This document shows, piece by piece, positions 1 to 12,600 of a stretch of DNA of 64,000 bases. The position numbers and the translations under genes are program-made. How positions within the stretch are numbered: position 1 is the stretch's first letter; every line of letters begins with the position of its first letter. Under the pieces are notes generated by a model. It saw only the letters and a list, made by a program, of their open reading frames with translations. It was not told the origin of the DNA and searched no databases. Source of the DNA: Cavia porcellus (lineage: Eukaryota > Chordata > Mammalia > Rodentia > Caviidae); contig NW_026947546.1 of the NCBI RefSeq assembly GCF_034190915.1, positions 2,976,001-3,040,000 on the forward strand. Reading direction: 5' to 3'.

Positions 1-407
1 CCCTCACCCTAACGCTAACCCAAAACCTACCTCTAATTCCTATCCTAAACCTAACCCTAACCCTAAACCTAACCCTAAACCGAACAGTAACCGTAACCCT
101 AAACATAACCTTAACCCTAACCCTCCCTACCTATAACCACAACCCTAAACCAAAGTCTAACACTAACCCTAACTTTAACACTTAACCCTAAACCTTAAAC
201 CTAAACCCAACATCTAAAACTAAACCTATCCCTAAACAAAGCCTAACCATAACCCTAACCCTAACACTCAAAAACTAACCCATACCGAAACCCTAACCCT
301 ATCAATAACACTAACCCTAGCCCTAACCCTAACTTCTAACACTAACTCAAACCCTTACACTATCCCTAACACTGAACCTAACCCTAACTGAAACCCTAAC
401 CCTAAAG
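1..407 (+). repeat. Partial HOR unit 0 (E module only)
   Basis: The window opens inside the E module. Visible are a variant of the ctctaatccctatcc tag (ctctaattcctatcc), the caaagtctaacac-type block near 150, the aaacaaagcc block near 236, and the stretch leading to the next H module. It closely matches the end of later units, for example 63,301-63,707. The rest of the unit lies to the left of the window. Confidence 0.85.
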
Positions 408-3400
408 CTAACCTCTAACCCTAACCCTAGCCCTTACCCTAACCCAAACCCCTACGCAAAACCTAACCCTAACCCTAACACTAAACTTCTCACTAACAAT
501 AAACCTAACCCTAACACTAAACCTAAAATTAACCCTAACCCTAACCATAACACTAACCCTAACACTCACCCTAACCCTATCCCTAATCGCTAACCCTAAC
601 CATAACCATAACCCAAACACTAACACCAGAACGCTAACCCTAATCATAACACAAACCTCACCATAACCCTAACCCTAACCCTAGCTCTAATCCTAACCTT
701 CTAGCCCTGACCCTAAACCTAATCCTAACACTAACCCTAACACCTAACCCTAAACCTAACAACTAACCCTAAACCTATCCATAACCGTAAACCTAATGCT
801 AACCCTATCCCTAACCCTAACCGTATCAATAATCTAAACCCTAGCCCTAAAACTATCCCTATACCTAATCCTAGAACTGAGCCTAACACTAACTCTAACT
901 GTAAACTTAACGGTAATCCATAACCTTAACCCTAACCCAAACCCTAAAATTCACTCTAACCCTATCCCTAATACCTCACCCTAACCCTAACCCTAACCCT
1001 AACCCAAACACTAACCCGGAAACCCTAAACCTAAACCTAACCCGAACCCTAACACTAAACTTAACCCTAACCCTAACCCTAAACCTAACCATAACCCTAA
1101 CCGTATCCCTAAGCCTAACCCTAATCCTAACACTAACACGAACACAAATTCATAACCGTAAACCTAATCCTAATCCCTAAACCTTACGATAAGCCTAACC
1201 CTAACCCAAAACCTAAACCCTATCCCTAATTGCTAACCGTAACCATAACCATAACCCAAACACTAACACCAAAACCCTAATTCTAATCGTAACACAAAAC
1301 CTCACCGTAACCCTAACCCTAACCCTAGCTCTAATCCTAACCTCCTAACTCTAAACCTAACCCTAATCCTAACCCGAACCCTAACACTAACACCTAACCC
1401 TAACCCTAATCCTAACCGCTAACCCTAACCCTAACCCTGTCCCTAACCGTAAACCTAATGCTAACCCTATCCCTAACACTAAACTTATCAAAAAACCAAA
1501 CCCTAGCCCTAAAACTATCCCTATCCCTAATCCTAGAACTGAGCCTAAAACTAACTCTAACTGTAAACCTAACCCTAATCCATAAGCCTAACCCTAACCC
1601 TACCCCTAAAGTCACTCTAACCCTATCCCTAATCCCTAACCCTAACCCTAACCCTAACACTAACACTAACCCAAACACTAACTCCGAAACCCTAACCCTA
1701 AACCTAATCCTAACATGAATCCTAGCTTTCTAACCCTAACTCTAACCCTAGCCCTAACCCTAACGCTGAAACTAACCCTAACCCGAAACCCTAACCCTAA
1801 CCCTAAACCTAACACTAACACCTAACCCTAACCATAACCCTATCATTAAATCTAAACTTAATGCTAACCCTGTCCCTAACCCTAACCCAGACAATAAACC
1901 TAACGCTAAACCTAAAACTATCCCTAACCCTAATCATAATACTGAGCCTAACACTAACCCTAAGCCTAACCCTAACCCTAATTTCTAACTCTAACCCTAA
2001 CCAGAACAGTAACCCTTGTCCATAAACCTAACATTAACCTTTACAATAACCCTAACCCTAACCGTAACACTAACCCCTAAGCCTGACCCTAACCTTATCC
2101 CTAATCCCTAAGCCTAGCTCTAACAATAACACTAACCCTAACCATAACCCTAAATATAACTGTAAACCTAACCCTAACCATAACCATATTCTTATCACCT
2201 AACCCATAACCCTAACCAAAACCCGAACCCTAAACCTAACTCTAAACCTAATAGTACCCCTGAACCTATCAGTCTTCCGAAGCCTAACACTAACCCTATC
2301 CCTAACACCTGACCCCTAAACCTAACCCTAACCTGACCCTAACCCTAACCTTAAACGTAACCGTAAACCTAACCCTAACCCTAACCCTAACCCTAACCAT
2401 TACCCTAACACTAAGACTAATCCTAAACTCTAACTCTAACACTTACCCTAACCCTAACCCTAAACTGTAAAACCAAACCCTAACCCTAAAACAAACCCTA
2501 ACCCAAAATCTAAACCTAACCCTAACCTAAATCCTAACCCTAACCCTAAACCTAACAATAACCCATAACAATAACCCTAACCCTAACCGTAACCCTAACC
2601 CTAACACTAACTTCTAACCTTAACCCTAAACCTAATCATAAACCTTAGACCAAATCACACCCTAAACTCTAACACTAACCCTAAACGTAACCCTAACCCT
2701 AAACCTAAACCATATCATAACCCTAAACCTAACACTAAACCTAACCCAAAACCTAACCCTAACACTAATCCTAATCCTAAAACCTAACCCTAACCCTAAC
2801 ACTAAGCCGAAATCTAAAACTAACCATAAGCCTAACCTTAACCCTAACCCTAACCCTAACTCTAACCCTAACCCTAACACAAACCATAACCCAAAATCTA
2901 AACCTAACCCTAACCTAAATCCTAACCCTAACCCTAACCCTAACCCATAACAATAACCCTAACCCTAACCGTAACCCTGACCCTAACACTAACATCTAAC
3001 CTTAACCCTAACCCTAATCATAACCCTGAGACAAAAACTGACTCTAAACACTAACACTAACCCTAAACGTAACACTAAACCTAAACCTAAACCATATCAT
3101 AACCCTAAAAATAACACTAAACCTAACCCTAAACCTAACCCTAAAACCTAACCCTAACCCTAAAACTAACAATAACCCTAACCTTAACCTTAACCCTAAC
3201 CCCAACCCTATCCCTAAACCTGACCCTAAACCTAACCCTAATCTAACCCTAACCCTAACCATAACCCTCACCCTTACCCTTACCCTAAACTCTAACCCTA
3301 ATGCTAACCCTAATCCTAATCTCTAACTCTAAACGCTAACAATAAACCTAACCCTAAACCGCACATAAAACCTAAACCTAACCTTAACCCTAACCATAAC

Positions 3401-4148
3401 GCTAACCCTAACCCTAACCATAGTTTTAACCCTAAGCCAAATACTAACACTAATCTATAACCCTAACCTTAACCCTTACCATAACCCTAACATTAAATGT
3501 AAAACTAGCCCCTAACCCTAACACTAACCCTATCCGTAATCCCTAACCCTAATCCTAACCCTAACACTAAAACTAGCCGAAACCCTAAATGTAACACCAA
3601 CACTAAACGTAACCCTAAACATAACCTTAACCATATCCTTAACACCTAACCCCTAACCCTAACCCAAACCCTAAACCTAACAATAACCCTAACACTAACA
3701 CTCATGCTAAAACTAAACCCTAACCATAACCCTCACACAAACGCTAACCGAAAACCTACCTCTAATCCCTATCCTAAACCTAACCCTAACCCTAAACCTA
3801 ACCCTAAACCGTACATAACCATAACCCTAAACATAACCTTAACCCTAACCCTCCCAACCTATAACCATAACCCTAAACCAAAGTCTAACACGAACCCTAA
3901 CTTTAACACTTAAACCTAAACCTTAACCCTAAACCTTAACCCTAACCCTAACATCTAACACTAAACCTATCCCTAAACAAAGCCTAACCATAACCCTAAC
4001 CCTAACACTCTAAAACTAACCCATAACGAAACCCTAACACTATCAATAACACTAACCCTAGCCCTAACACTAACTTCTAACTCTAACCCTAACCCTTACA
4101 CTATCCCTAACACTAAACCTAACACTAACTGAAACCCAAACCCTAAAG
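408..4148 (+). repeat. HOR unit 1 (alpha type, two S, internal N-F duplication)
   Basis: Full module order is present: H at the start, S tags near 788 and 1449, P near 1890, Q near 1992, K at 2185, V at 2265 with the cttccgaag tail, N near 2466, F at 2709 and again at 3091, L near 3330, T near 3421, and E from about 3745. At about 3.74 kb it exceeds the 3.36 kb standard by about the length of its doubled N-F segment, annotated separately. Confidence 0.85.
2490..3265 (+). repeat. Local ~385 bp tandem duplication of modules N-F
   Basis: The string cccaaaatctaaacc occurs at 2502 and 2890 (388 apart), and accatatcat at 2709 and 3091 (382 apart). Between them the order acccataacaataaccc, cttctaacc/catctaacc, ctaaacgtaac is repeated. 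The two halves differ at many positions, so the event is old compared with the 8 kb duplication further right. No other unit has this doubling in the same place. Confidence 0.8.
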
Positions 4149-4519
4149 CTAACCTCTAACCCTAACCCTAGCCCTTACCCTAACACAAACCACTACGCAA
4201 AACCGAAACCAAACCCTAACCCTAAAACTCACACTAACCCTAAACCTAACCCTAACTCTAAAACTAACCTTAAACCTAACCCTAAACCTAACCCTAACCC
4301 TAACCCTAACACTCACCCTAACCCTATCCCTAATCGCTAATCCTAACCATAACCATAACTCAAACACTAACACCAAAACTCTAACCCTAATCATAACACC
4401 AAACCTCACCGTAACCCTAACCTAACCCTAGCTCTAATCCTAAACTTCTAACCCTAACCCTAATCATAACCATAACCCTAACACCTAACCCTAACCCTAA
4501 CACCTAATCCTAACCCTAA

Positions 4520-6420
4520 CACTATCCCTAACCGTAAACCTAATGCTAACCCTATCCCTAACCCTAACCCTATCAACAAACTACACCCTAGCCCTAAAAC
4601 TATCCCAAAACCTAATCCTAGAACTGAGCCTAACGCTAACACTAACTGTAAACTTAACACTAATCCATAACAATAACCCTAACCCACACCCTAAAATTCA
4701 CTCTAACCCTATCCCTACTCCCAAACACTAACCCTAACCCAAACCCAAACACTAACCCCGAAACCCTAACCCAAAACCTAACCCAAACCCTAATCCTAAA
4801 CATAACCCTAAACCTAACCCTAAACCTAACCATAAACCTAACCGTAACCCTAAGCCTAACCCTATCCCTAAAACTAACACGAACCCAAATTCATAACCCT
4901 AAACCTAACTCTAACCCTAACCCTAATCCCTAACCCTAACGATAAGCCTGAACCTAACCCTAAAGCTAAACCCTATCCCTAATCGCTAACCCTAACCATA
5001 ACCATAACCCAAACACTAACACCAAAACCCTAACCCTAATCGTAACACAAAACCTCACAGTAACCCTAACCCTAACCCTAGCTCTAATCTTAACCTTCTA
5101 GCCCTGACCCTAACTCTAATCCTAACCCTAACCCTAACACTGAATCGTAACCCTAACACCTAACCCTAACCCTAACCCTATCCCTAACCGTAAACCTAAT
5201 GCTAACCCTACCCCTAACCCTAACCCTATCAATAAACTAAACCCTAGCCCTAAATCTATCCCTAAACCTAATCCTAGAACTGAGCCTAACACTAACTCTA
5301 ACTGTAAACTTAACGCTAATCCATAACCATAACCGTAACCCTAACCCTAAATCTCACTCTAACCCTATCCCTAATACCTAACCCTAACCCTAACCCTAAC
5401 CCAAACACTAACCCTGAAACCCAAACCCTAAACCTAACCCGAACCCTAATCCTAAACTTAACCCTACCCCTAACCCTAAACCTAACCATAACCCTAACCG
5501 TAACCCTAAGACTAACCCTAACCCTAACCCTAACACTAACACGAACCCAAATTCGTAACCCTAAACCTAACTCTAAAGCTAACCCTAATCCCTAACCCTA
5601 ACTATAAGCCTAAACCTAACCCTAAACCTAAACCCTATCCCTAATCGCTAACCCTAACCCTAACCATAACCATAACCCAAACACTAACACCAACACCCTA
5701 ACCCTAATCATAACACAAAACCTCACCGTAACCCTAACCCTAACCCTAGCTCTAATCCTAACCTTCTAACTCTAACGCTAACCCTAATCCTAACACGAAC
5801 CCTAACACTACACCTACCCCTAACCCTAACCCTAACCCTATCCCTAACCGTAAACTTAATGCTTACTCTATCCCTAACCCTAAACCTATCAATAAACTGA
5901 ACCCTAGCCCTAAAACTATCCCTCACCTTAATCCTAGAAATGAGCCTAAAACTAACTCTAACTGTAAACCTAACCATAATCCATAACCCTAACCCTAATC
6001 CTAACCCTAAACCTAACCCTAACATTAATCCTAACCTTCTAACCCTAACCCTAACCCTAGCCCTTACCCTAACCCAAACCCCTACGCAAAACCTAAACCT
6101 AACCCTAACCCTAAACCTGACACTGACACTAAACCTAACCCTACCCCTAAACCTAACATTAACCCTAACCCTAACCCTAACCCTAACCCTAACACTCACC
6201 CTAACCTTATCCCTAATCGCTAACCCTAACCGTAACCATAACCCAAACACTAACACCAAAACCCTAACTCTAATCATAACACAAAACCTCACCGTAACCC
6301 TAACCCTAACCCTAGCTCTAATCCTAACCTTCTAGCCCTGACACTAACCCTAATCCTAACCCTAAACCTAACACCTAACCCTAACCCTAACACCTAACCC
6401 TAACCCTAACCCTATCCCTA
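4520..6420 (+). repeat. Tandem ~660 bp S subrepeats, cluster in unit 2
   Basis: Successive S tags are 657 and 660 bp apart (about 4534, 5191, 5851). Each S copy runs from its tag through gaactgagcc, the ccccgaaaccc block, acacaaattcataac (or a close variant) and gataagcc-type sequence. It then passes the atcgctaacc ... aacctcacc tail and gctctaatcctaacc before the next tag. This is the third level of the hierarchy, and S copy number (1 to 4 per unit) explains much of the variation in unit length. The third copy is cut by an S-to-H join. Confidence 0.85.
6040..6065 (+). other. Chimeric join S to H
   Basis: Sequence to the left (aacattaatcctaacc, then cttctaaccc) is the usual end of an S cluster, as at 20,560-20,600. 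There it continues as tagccctaaacctaacgc. Here, after the shared ctaaccctagccct, it continues as taccctaacccaaacccc and ctacgcaaaacc, which is H. The shared string is a plausible crossover point. Confidence 0.75.
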
Positions 6421-6462
6421 ACCGTAAACATAATGCTAACCCTATCCCTAACCCTAAACCTA

Positions 6463-6498
6463 ATAAACTAAACTAAATAAACTAAACTAAACTAAATA
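6463..6498 (+). repeat. AAACT microsatellite inside an S module
   Basis: Where other S copies read cctatcaataaactaaaccc, this one has a run of AAACT pentamers broken by two AAAT steps, ending at ctctaaaccctagcc. It is one of only two clear simple-repeat expansions other than the hexamer; the other, at 10,779-10,820, is in the same position of another S copy. The core ataaactaaac of the normal S module is already nearly two pentamers, a natural seed for slippage. Confidence 0.85.
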
Positions 6499-9479
6499 CT
6501 CTAAACCCTAGCCCTAAAACTATCCCTAAACCTAATCCTAGAAGTGAGCCTAACGCTAACTCTAACTGTAAACTTAACGCTAATCCATAACCATAACCCT
6601 AACCCAAACCCTAAAATTCACTCTAACCCTATCTCTAATCCCTAACCATAACCCTAACCCTAACCCCAACACTAACCCCGAAACCCTAACCCTGAAACTA
6701 ACCCGAACCCTAATCCTAAACTTAACCCTAACCCTAACCCTAAATCTAACCATAACCCTAACCGTAACCCTAAGCCTAACCGTAACCCTAACACTAACAC
6801 GAACACAAATTCATAACCCTAAACCTAACTCTAACCCTAACCCTAATCCCTAACCATTACGATAAGCCTAACCCTAACCCAAAACCTAAACCCTATCCCT
6901 AATCGCTAACCGTAACCATAACCATAACCCAAACACTAACACCAAACCCCTAATTCTAATCATAACACAAAACCTCACCGTAACCCTAACCCTAACCCTA
7001 GCTCTAATCCTAACCATCTACCTCTAAACCTAACCCTAATACTAACCCGAACCCTAACACTAACACCTACCCATAACCCTAACCGTAACCCCTAACCCTA
7101 ACCCTAACCCTATCACTAACCGTAAACCTATCAATAAACCGAACCCTAGCCCTAAATCTATCCCTATCCCTAATCCTAGAACTGAGCATAAAACTAACTC
7201 TAACTGTAAACCTAACCCTAATTCATAACTCTAACGCTAACCCTACCCCTAAACTCACTCTAACCCTATCCCTAATCCCTAACCCTATCCCTAACACTAA
7301 CCCAAACACTAACCCCGAAACCCTAACCCTAAACCTATTCCTAACATTAATCCTAACCTTCTAACCATAACCCTAACCCTAGCCCTAACCCTAACGCTAA
7401 AACTAACCCTAACCCGAAACCCTAACCCTAACCCTAAGCCTAACACTAACACCTAACCCTAACCATAACCCTATCATTAAATCTAAACTTAATGCTAACC
7501 CTGTCCCTAACCCTAACCCAGACAATAAACCTAACCCTAAACCTAAAACTATCCCTAACCCTAATCATAATACTGAGCCTAACACTAACCCTAAGCCTAA
7601 GCCTAACCCTAATTTCTAACTCTAACCCTAACCAGAACAGTAACCCTAGTCCATAACCCTAACATTAACCTTTACAATAACCCTAACCCTAACTGTAACA
7701 CTGACCCCTAAGCCTGACCCTAACCTTATCCCTAATCCCTAAGCCTAACTCTAACAATAACACTAACCCTAACCATAACCATAAACATAACTGTAAACCT
7801 AACCCTAACCATAACCATATTCTTATCACCTAACCCATAACCCTAACCAAAACCCGAACCCTAAATCTAACCCTAAACCTAATAGTAACTCTGAACCTAT
7901 CAGTCTTCCGAAGCCTAACCTTGACCCTATCCCTAACACCTAACCCCTAAACCTAACCCTAACCTGCCCCTAACCCTAACCTTAAACGTAACCGTAAACC
8001 TAACCCTAACCCTAACCCTAACCATTACACTAACACTAACACTAATCCTAATCTCTAACCCTGACACCCTAATCCTAAACCTAAACTGTAAAACTAAACC
8101 CTAAACCTAACACAAAACCTAACCCATAATCTAAACCTAACCCGAAACCAAATCCTAACCCTAACCCTAACCCTAACCCATAACCATAACCCTAACCCTA
8201 ACCGTAACCCTAACCCTAACACTAACTTCTAACCTTAACCATAACCCTAATCATAACCTTAAGTCTAAATCTCACCCTAAACTGTAACACTAACGCTAAA
8301 CGTAACCCTAACCCTAAACCTAGAGCATATCATAACCCTAAACCTAACACTAAACATAACCCAAAACCTAACCCTAACACTAAACCTAACATTAAAACAT
8401 AATCCTAACACTAAGACTAACCCTAACCCTAAAACTAACCATAACCCTAAACTTAACCTTAACCCTAAACCCAACCCTATCCCTAAACCTTACCCTAAAC
8501 CTAACCCTAATCTAACCCTAACCCTACCAATAACGCTAACCCTTACCCTTACCCTAAACTCTAACCCTAACGCTAACCCTAACCCTAATCTCTAACTCTA
8601 AACGCTAACAATAAACCTAACCCTAAACCGAACCCTAAATCTAAACCTAACCTTAATCATAACCATAACGCTAACCTAAACCGTAACCCTAGTTTTAACC
8701 CTAAGCCGAATACAAACACTAATCCATAACCCTAACCTTAACCCTTACCATAACCCTAACACTAAATGTAAAACTAGCCCCTAACCCGAACACTAACCCT
8801 ATCCGTAATCCCTAACCCTAATCCTAACCCTAACACTAAAACTAGCCATAACCCTAAATGTAACAGCAACACTAAACGTAACCCTAAACATAACCTTAAC
8901 CATATCCTTAACATCTAACCCCTAACCCTAACCCAAACCCTAAACCTCACCATAACCCTAACACTAACATTCATGCTAACCCTAAACCCTAATCATAACC
9001 CTCACCCTAACGCTAACCCAAAACCTACCTCTAATCCCTATCCTAAACCTAACCCTAACCCTAAACCTAACCCTAAACCAAACACTAACCGTAACACTAA
9101 ACATAACCTTAAACCTTACCCTCCCTACCTATAACCATAACCCTAAACCAAAGTCTAACACTAACCCTAACTTTAACACTTAACCCTAAACCTTAAACCT
9201 AACCCTAACATCTAACACTAAACCTATCCCTAAACAAAGCCTAACCATAACCCTAACCCTAACACTCAAAAACTAACCCATACCGAAACCCTAACCCTAT
9301 CAATAACACTAACCGTAGCCCTAACCCTAACTTCTAACTCTAACCCAAACCCTTACACTATCCCTAACACTGAACCTAACGCTAACTGAAACCCTAACCC
9401 TAAAGCTAACCTCTAACCCTCACCCTAGCCCTTACCCTACCCAAATCCCTACGCAAAACCTAACCCTAACCCTAACCCT

Positions 9480-9530
9480 AAACCTGACACTAACCCTAAA
9501 CCTAACCCTACCCCTAAACCTATCAATAAA
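9480..9530 (+). other. Chimeric join H to S
   Basis: The H string ctacgcaaaacc is followed by aacctgacactaacc and then, after ccctacccctaaacc, by tatcaataaaccaaaccc. The last is the inside of S, so the S tag and about 30 bp before it are absent. A closely related H sequence with cctgacactgacac is at 6,115-6,150 in unit 2, where H continues normally. The two therefore share ancestry and this copy carries the extra join. Confidence 0.7.
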
Positions 9531-10574
9531 CCAAACCCTAGCCCTAAATCTATCCCTATCCCTAATCCTAGAACTGAGCCTAAAACTAACTCTAACTGTA
9601 AACCTAACCCTAATCCATAACTCTAACCCTAACCCTACCCCTAAACTCACTCTAACCCTATACCTAATCCCTAACCCTATTCCTAACACTAACCCAAACA
9701 CTAACCCCAAAAACCCTAACCCTAAACCTAATCCTAACATTAATCCTAACCTTCTAACCCTAACCCTAACCCTAGCACTAACCCTAACCCGAAACCCTAA
9801 CCCTAACCCTAAACCTAACACTAACACCTAACCCTAACCATAACCCTATCATTAAATCTAAACTTAATGCTAACCCTGTCCCTAACCCTAACCCAGACAA
9901 TAAACCTAACCCTAAACCTAAAACTATCCCTAACCCTAATCATAATACTGAGCCTAACACTAACCCTAAGCCTAACCCTAACCCTAATTTCTAACTCTAA
10001 CCCTAACCAGAACAGTAACCCTGGTCCATAACCCTAACATTAACGTTTACAATAACCCTAACCCTAACAGTAACACTAACCCCTAAGCCTGACCCTAACC
10101 TTATCCCTAATCCCTAAGCCTAACGCTAACAATAACACTAACCCTAACCATAACCCTAAACATAACTGTAAACCTAACTCTAACCATAACCATATTCTTA
10201 TCACCTAACCCATAACCCTAACCAAAACCCGAACCCTAAATCTAACCCTAAACCTAATAGTAACCCTGAACCTATCAGTCTTCCGAAGCCTAACCCTGAC
10301 CCTATCCCTAACACCTAACCCCTAAACCTAACCCTAACCTGCCCCTAACCCTAACCTGAAATGTAACCGTAAACCTAACCCTAACCCTAACCCTAACCCT
10401 AACCATTACACTAACACTAACACTAATCCTAAACTCTAACCCTAACACCCTAACACTAACCCTAAACTGTAAAACCAAACCCTAACCCTAACACAAAACC
10501 TAAACCATAATCTAACCCTAACCCGAAACCAAATCCTAACCCTAACCCTAACCCTAACCCATAACAATAACCCT

Positions 10575-10625
10575 AACCCTAACCGTAACCCTAACCCTAA
10601 CCCTAACCCTAACCCTAACCCTAGC
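10575..10625 (+). other. Chimeric join N to S, skipping F to H
   Basis: The N module reaches acccataacaataacc and ccgtaacc as usual. It then runs through about seven plain hexamers directly into tagctctaatcctaacc, which normally follows the H tail. Modules F, L, T, E and H are missing at this point. A perfect hexamer tract at the join suits exchange between misaligned canonical runs. Confidence 0.75.
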
Positions 10626-10778
10626 TCTAATCCTAACCTTCTAGCCCTGACCCTAACCCTAATCCTAACCCTAACCCTAACACCTAACCCTAACCCTAAC
10701 CCTAACACCTAACCCTAACCCTAACCCTATCCCTAAACGTAAACATAATGCTAACCCTATCCCTAACTCTAAACCTAA

Positions 10779-10820
10779 TAAACTAAACTAACTAAACTAA
10801 ACTAAACTCAATAAACTAAA
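10779..10820 (+). repeat. Second AAACT microsatellite in an S module
   Basis: The tract reads as AAACT pentamers with two irregular steps (aactaactaaac and aaactcaataaac) before ccctagcc. It sits in an S copy that also shares the gtaaacataatgctaacc tag variant with the copy at 6,424. The two AAACT-bearing S copies are thus sisters, now about 4.3 kb apart, with tracts of different internal layout. Confidence 0.85.
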
Positions 10821-11119
10821 CCCTAGCCCTAAAACTATCCCTAAACCTAATCCTAGAAGTGAGCCTTACGCTAACTCTAACTGTAAACTTAACGCTAATC
10901 CATAACCATAACCCTAACCCAAACCCTAAAATTCACTCTAACCCTATCCCTAATCCATAACACTAACCCTAACCCCAACACTAACCCCGAAACCCTAACC
11001 CTAAAACTAACCCGAACCGTAATCCTAAACTTAACCCTAACCCTAACCCTAAATCTAACCATAACCCTAACCTTAACCCTAAGACTAACCCTAACCCTAA
11101 CCCTAACACTAACACGAAC

Positions 11120-11170
11120 ACAAATTCATAACCCTAACCCTAACCCTAACCCTAAACCTAACATTAACCC
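11120..11170 (+). other. Chimeric join S to H
   Basis: After acacaaattcataaccc the usual aacctaactctaacc is replaced by plain hexamers. These lead into aacattaaccctaacc, actcacc and atccctaatcgctaacc, which is the second half of H as at 63,826-63,900. The sequence after the join then behaves as a normal unit start. Confidence 0.7.
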
Positions 11171-11409
11171 TAACCCTAACACTAACACTCACCCTAACAC
11201 TATCCCTAATCGCTAACCCTAACCATAACCATAACCCAAACACTAACACCAAAACCCTAACACTAATCACAACACAAAACCTCACCGTAACCCTAACCCT
11301 AACCCTAGCTCTAATCCTAACCTTATAGCCCTGAACCTAACACTAATCGTAACCCTAACCCTAACAACTAACCCTAACCCTAACACCTAACCATAACCCT
11401 AACCCTATC

Positions 11410-12600
11410 CCTAACCGTAAACCTAATGCTAACCCTATCCCTAACCCTAACCCTATCAATAAACTAAACCCTAGCCCTAAAACTATCCCTAAACCTAATC
11501 CTAGAACTGAGCCTAACACTAACTCTAACTGTAAACATAACGCTAATCCATAACCATAACCCTAACCCAAACCCTAAAACTCACTGTAACCCTATCCCTA
11601 CTCCCTAACACTAAACCTAACCCTAACCCAAACACTAACCCCGAATCCCTAACCCTAAACCTAACCCGAACCCTAATCCTAAACTTAACCCTAACTCTAA
11701 CCCTAAACCTAACCATAAACCTAACCGTAACCCTAAGCCTAACCCTAACCCTAACACTAACACGAACACAAATTCATAACCCTAAACCTAACTCTAACCC
11801 TAACCCTAATTCCTAACCCTTACGTTAAGCCTAACCCTAACCCAAAACCTAAACCCTATCCCTAATCACTAACCGTAAACATAACCATAACCCAAACACT
11901 AACACCAAAACCCTAATTCTAATCATAACACAAAACCTCACCGTAACCCTAACCCTAACCCCAGATCTAATCCTAACCTTCTAAATCTAAACCTAACCCT
12001 AATCCTAACCCGAACCCTAACACTAACACCTACCCCTAACCCTAACCCTAACCCTATCCCTAACCGTAAACCTAATGCTAACCCTATCCCTAACCCTAAA
12101 CCTGTCAATAAACCGAACCCTAGCCCTAAAACTATCCCTATCCCTAATCCTAGAACTGAGCCTAAAACTAACTCTAACTGTAAACGTAACAGTAATCCAT
12201 AACCCTAACCCTAACCCTACCCCTAAACTCACTCTAACCCTGTCCCTAATTCCTAACCCTAACTCTAACCCTAACCCAAAGAGTAACCCCGAAACCCTAA
12301 CCCTTAACTTAACCCTAACATTAATCCTAACCTTCTAAAGCTAACCCTAACCATAGCCCTAACCCTAACGCTAAAACTAACCCTAACCCGAAACCCTAAC
12401 CCTAACCCTAGCTCTAATCCTAACCTTCTAACTCTAAACCTAAACCTAATCCTAACCCGAACCCTAACACTAACACCTACCCATAACCCTAAACCTAACC
12501 CCTACTCCTAAACCTATCCCTAATCCCTAACCCTATCCCTAACACTAACCTAAACAGTAACCCCGAAACCCTAACCCTTAACATAACCCTAACATTTATC
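11410..12600 (+). repeat. S subrepeat cluster in unit 3, last copy truncated
   Basis: S tags lie near 11,420 and 12,067 (647 apart). A third copy starts with gctctaatcctaacc near 12,411. It goes from cctacccataaccc through cctactcctaaacc straight to tccctaatccctaaccc, losing the S tag and the gaactgagcc block. Two successive blocks end in aacattaatcctaacc-type sequence (near 12,318 and 12,590), consistent with a partial S-end duplication. Confidence 0.75.

Larger units (their letters stand above)
4149..9410 (+). repeat. HOR unit 2 (alpha type, expanded and chimeric)
   Basis: It has one K (7816) and one V (7896) but several S copies, with tags near 4534, 5191, 5851 and 6424. A further S near 7125 lacks the aatgctaacc part of its tag. 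Between the third and fourth S copies the array re-enters H (about 6055-6290), so part of the unit head is present twice. P lies near 7527, N near 8091, F near 8326, T near 8691, and E from about 9020. The length of about 5.26 kb comes from these extra S and H segments. Confidence 0.8.

Noticed and set aside
2265..2285. cttccgaag as a small inverted repeat or transcription-factor site (heat-shock or STAT-like)
   Set aside because: The arms TTC and GAA are one base apart, which fits neither spacing (two bases for heat-shock elements, three for STAT). The beta, gamma and delta subtypes destroy the symmetry, so there is no sign of constraint.
5723..6292. Longest frame, 189 codons, as a possible protein gene
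   Set aside because: It spans a chimeric S-to-H join, has the same dipeptide composition as all others, and overlaps a 131-codon frame of the same kind on the opposite strand. Length is explained by the absence of register shifts there.
4520..6420. Transposable element or LTR pair suggested by 660 bp direct repeats
   Set aside because: The repeats are made of telomeric hexamers throughout, with no terminal inverted repeats, no target-site duplication and no coding remnant. They are tandem S modules.
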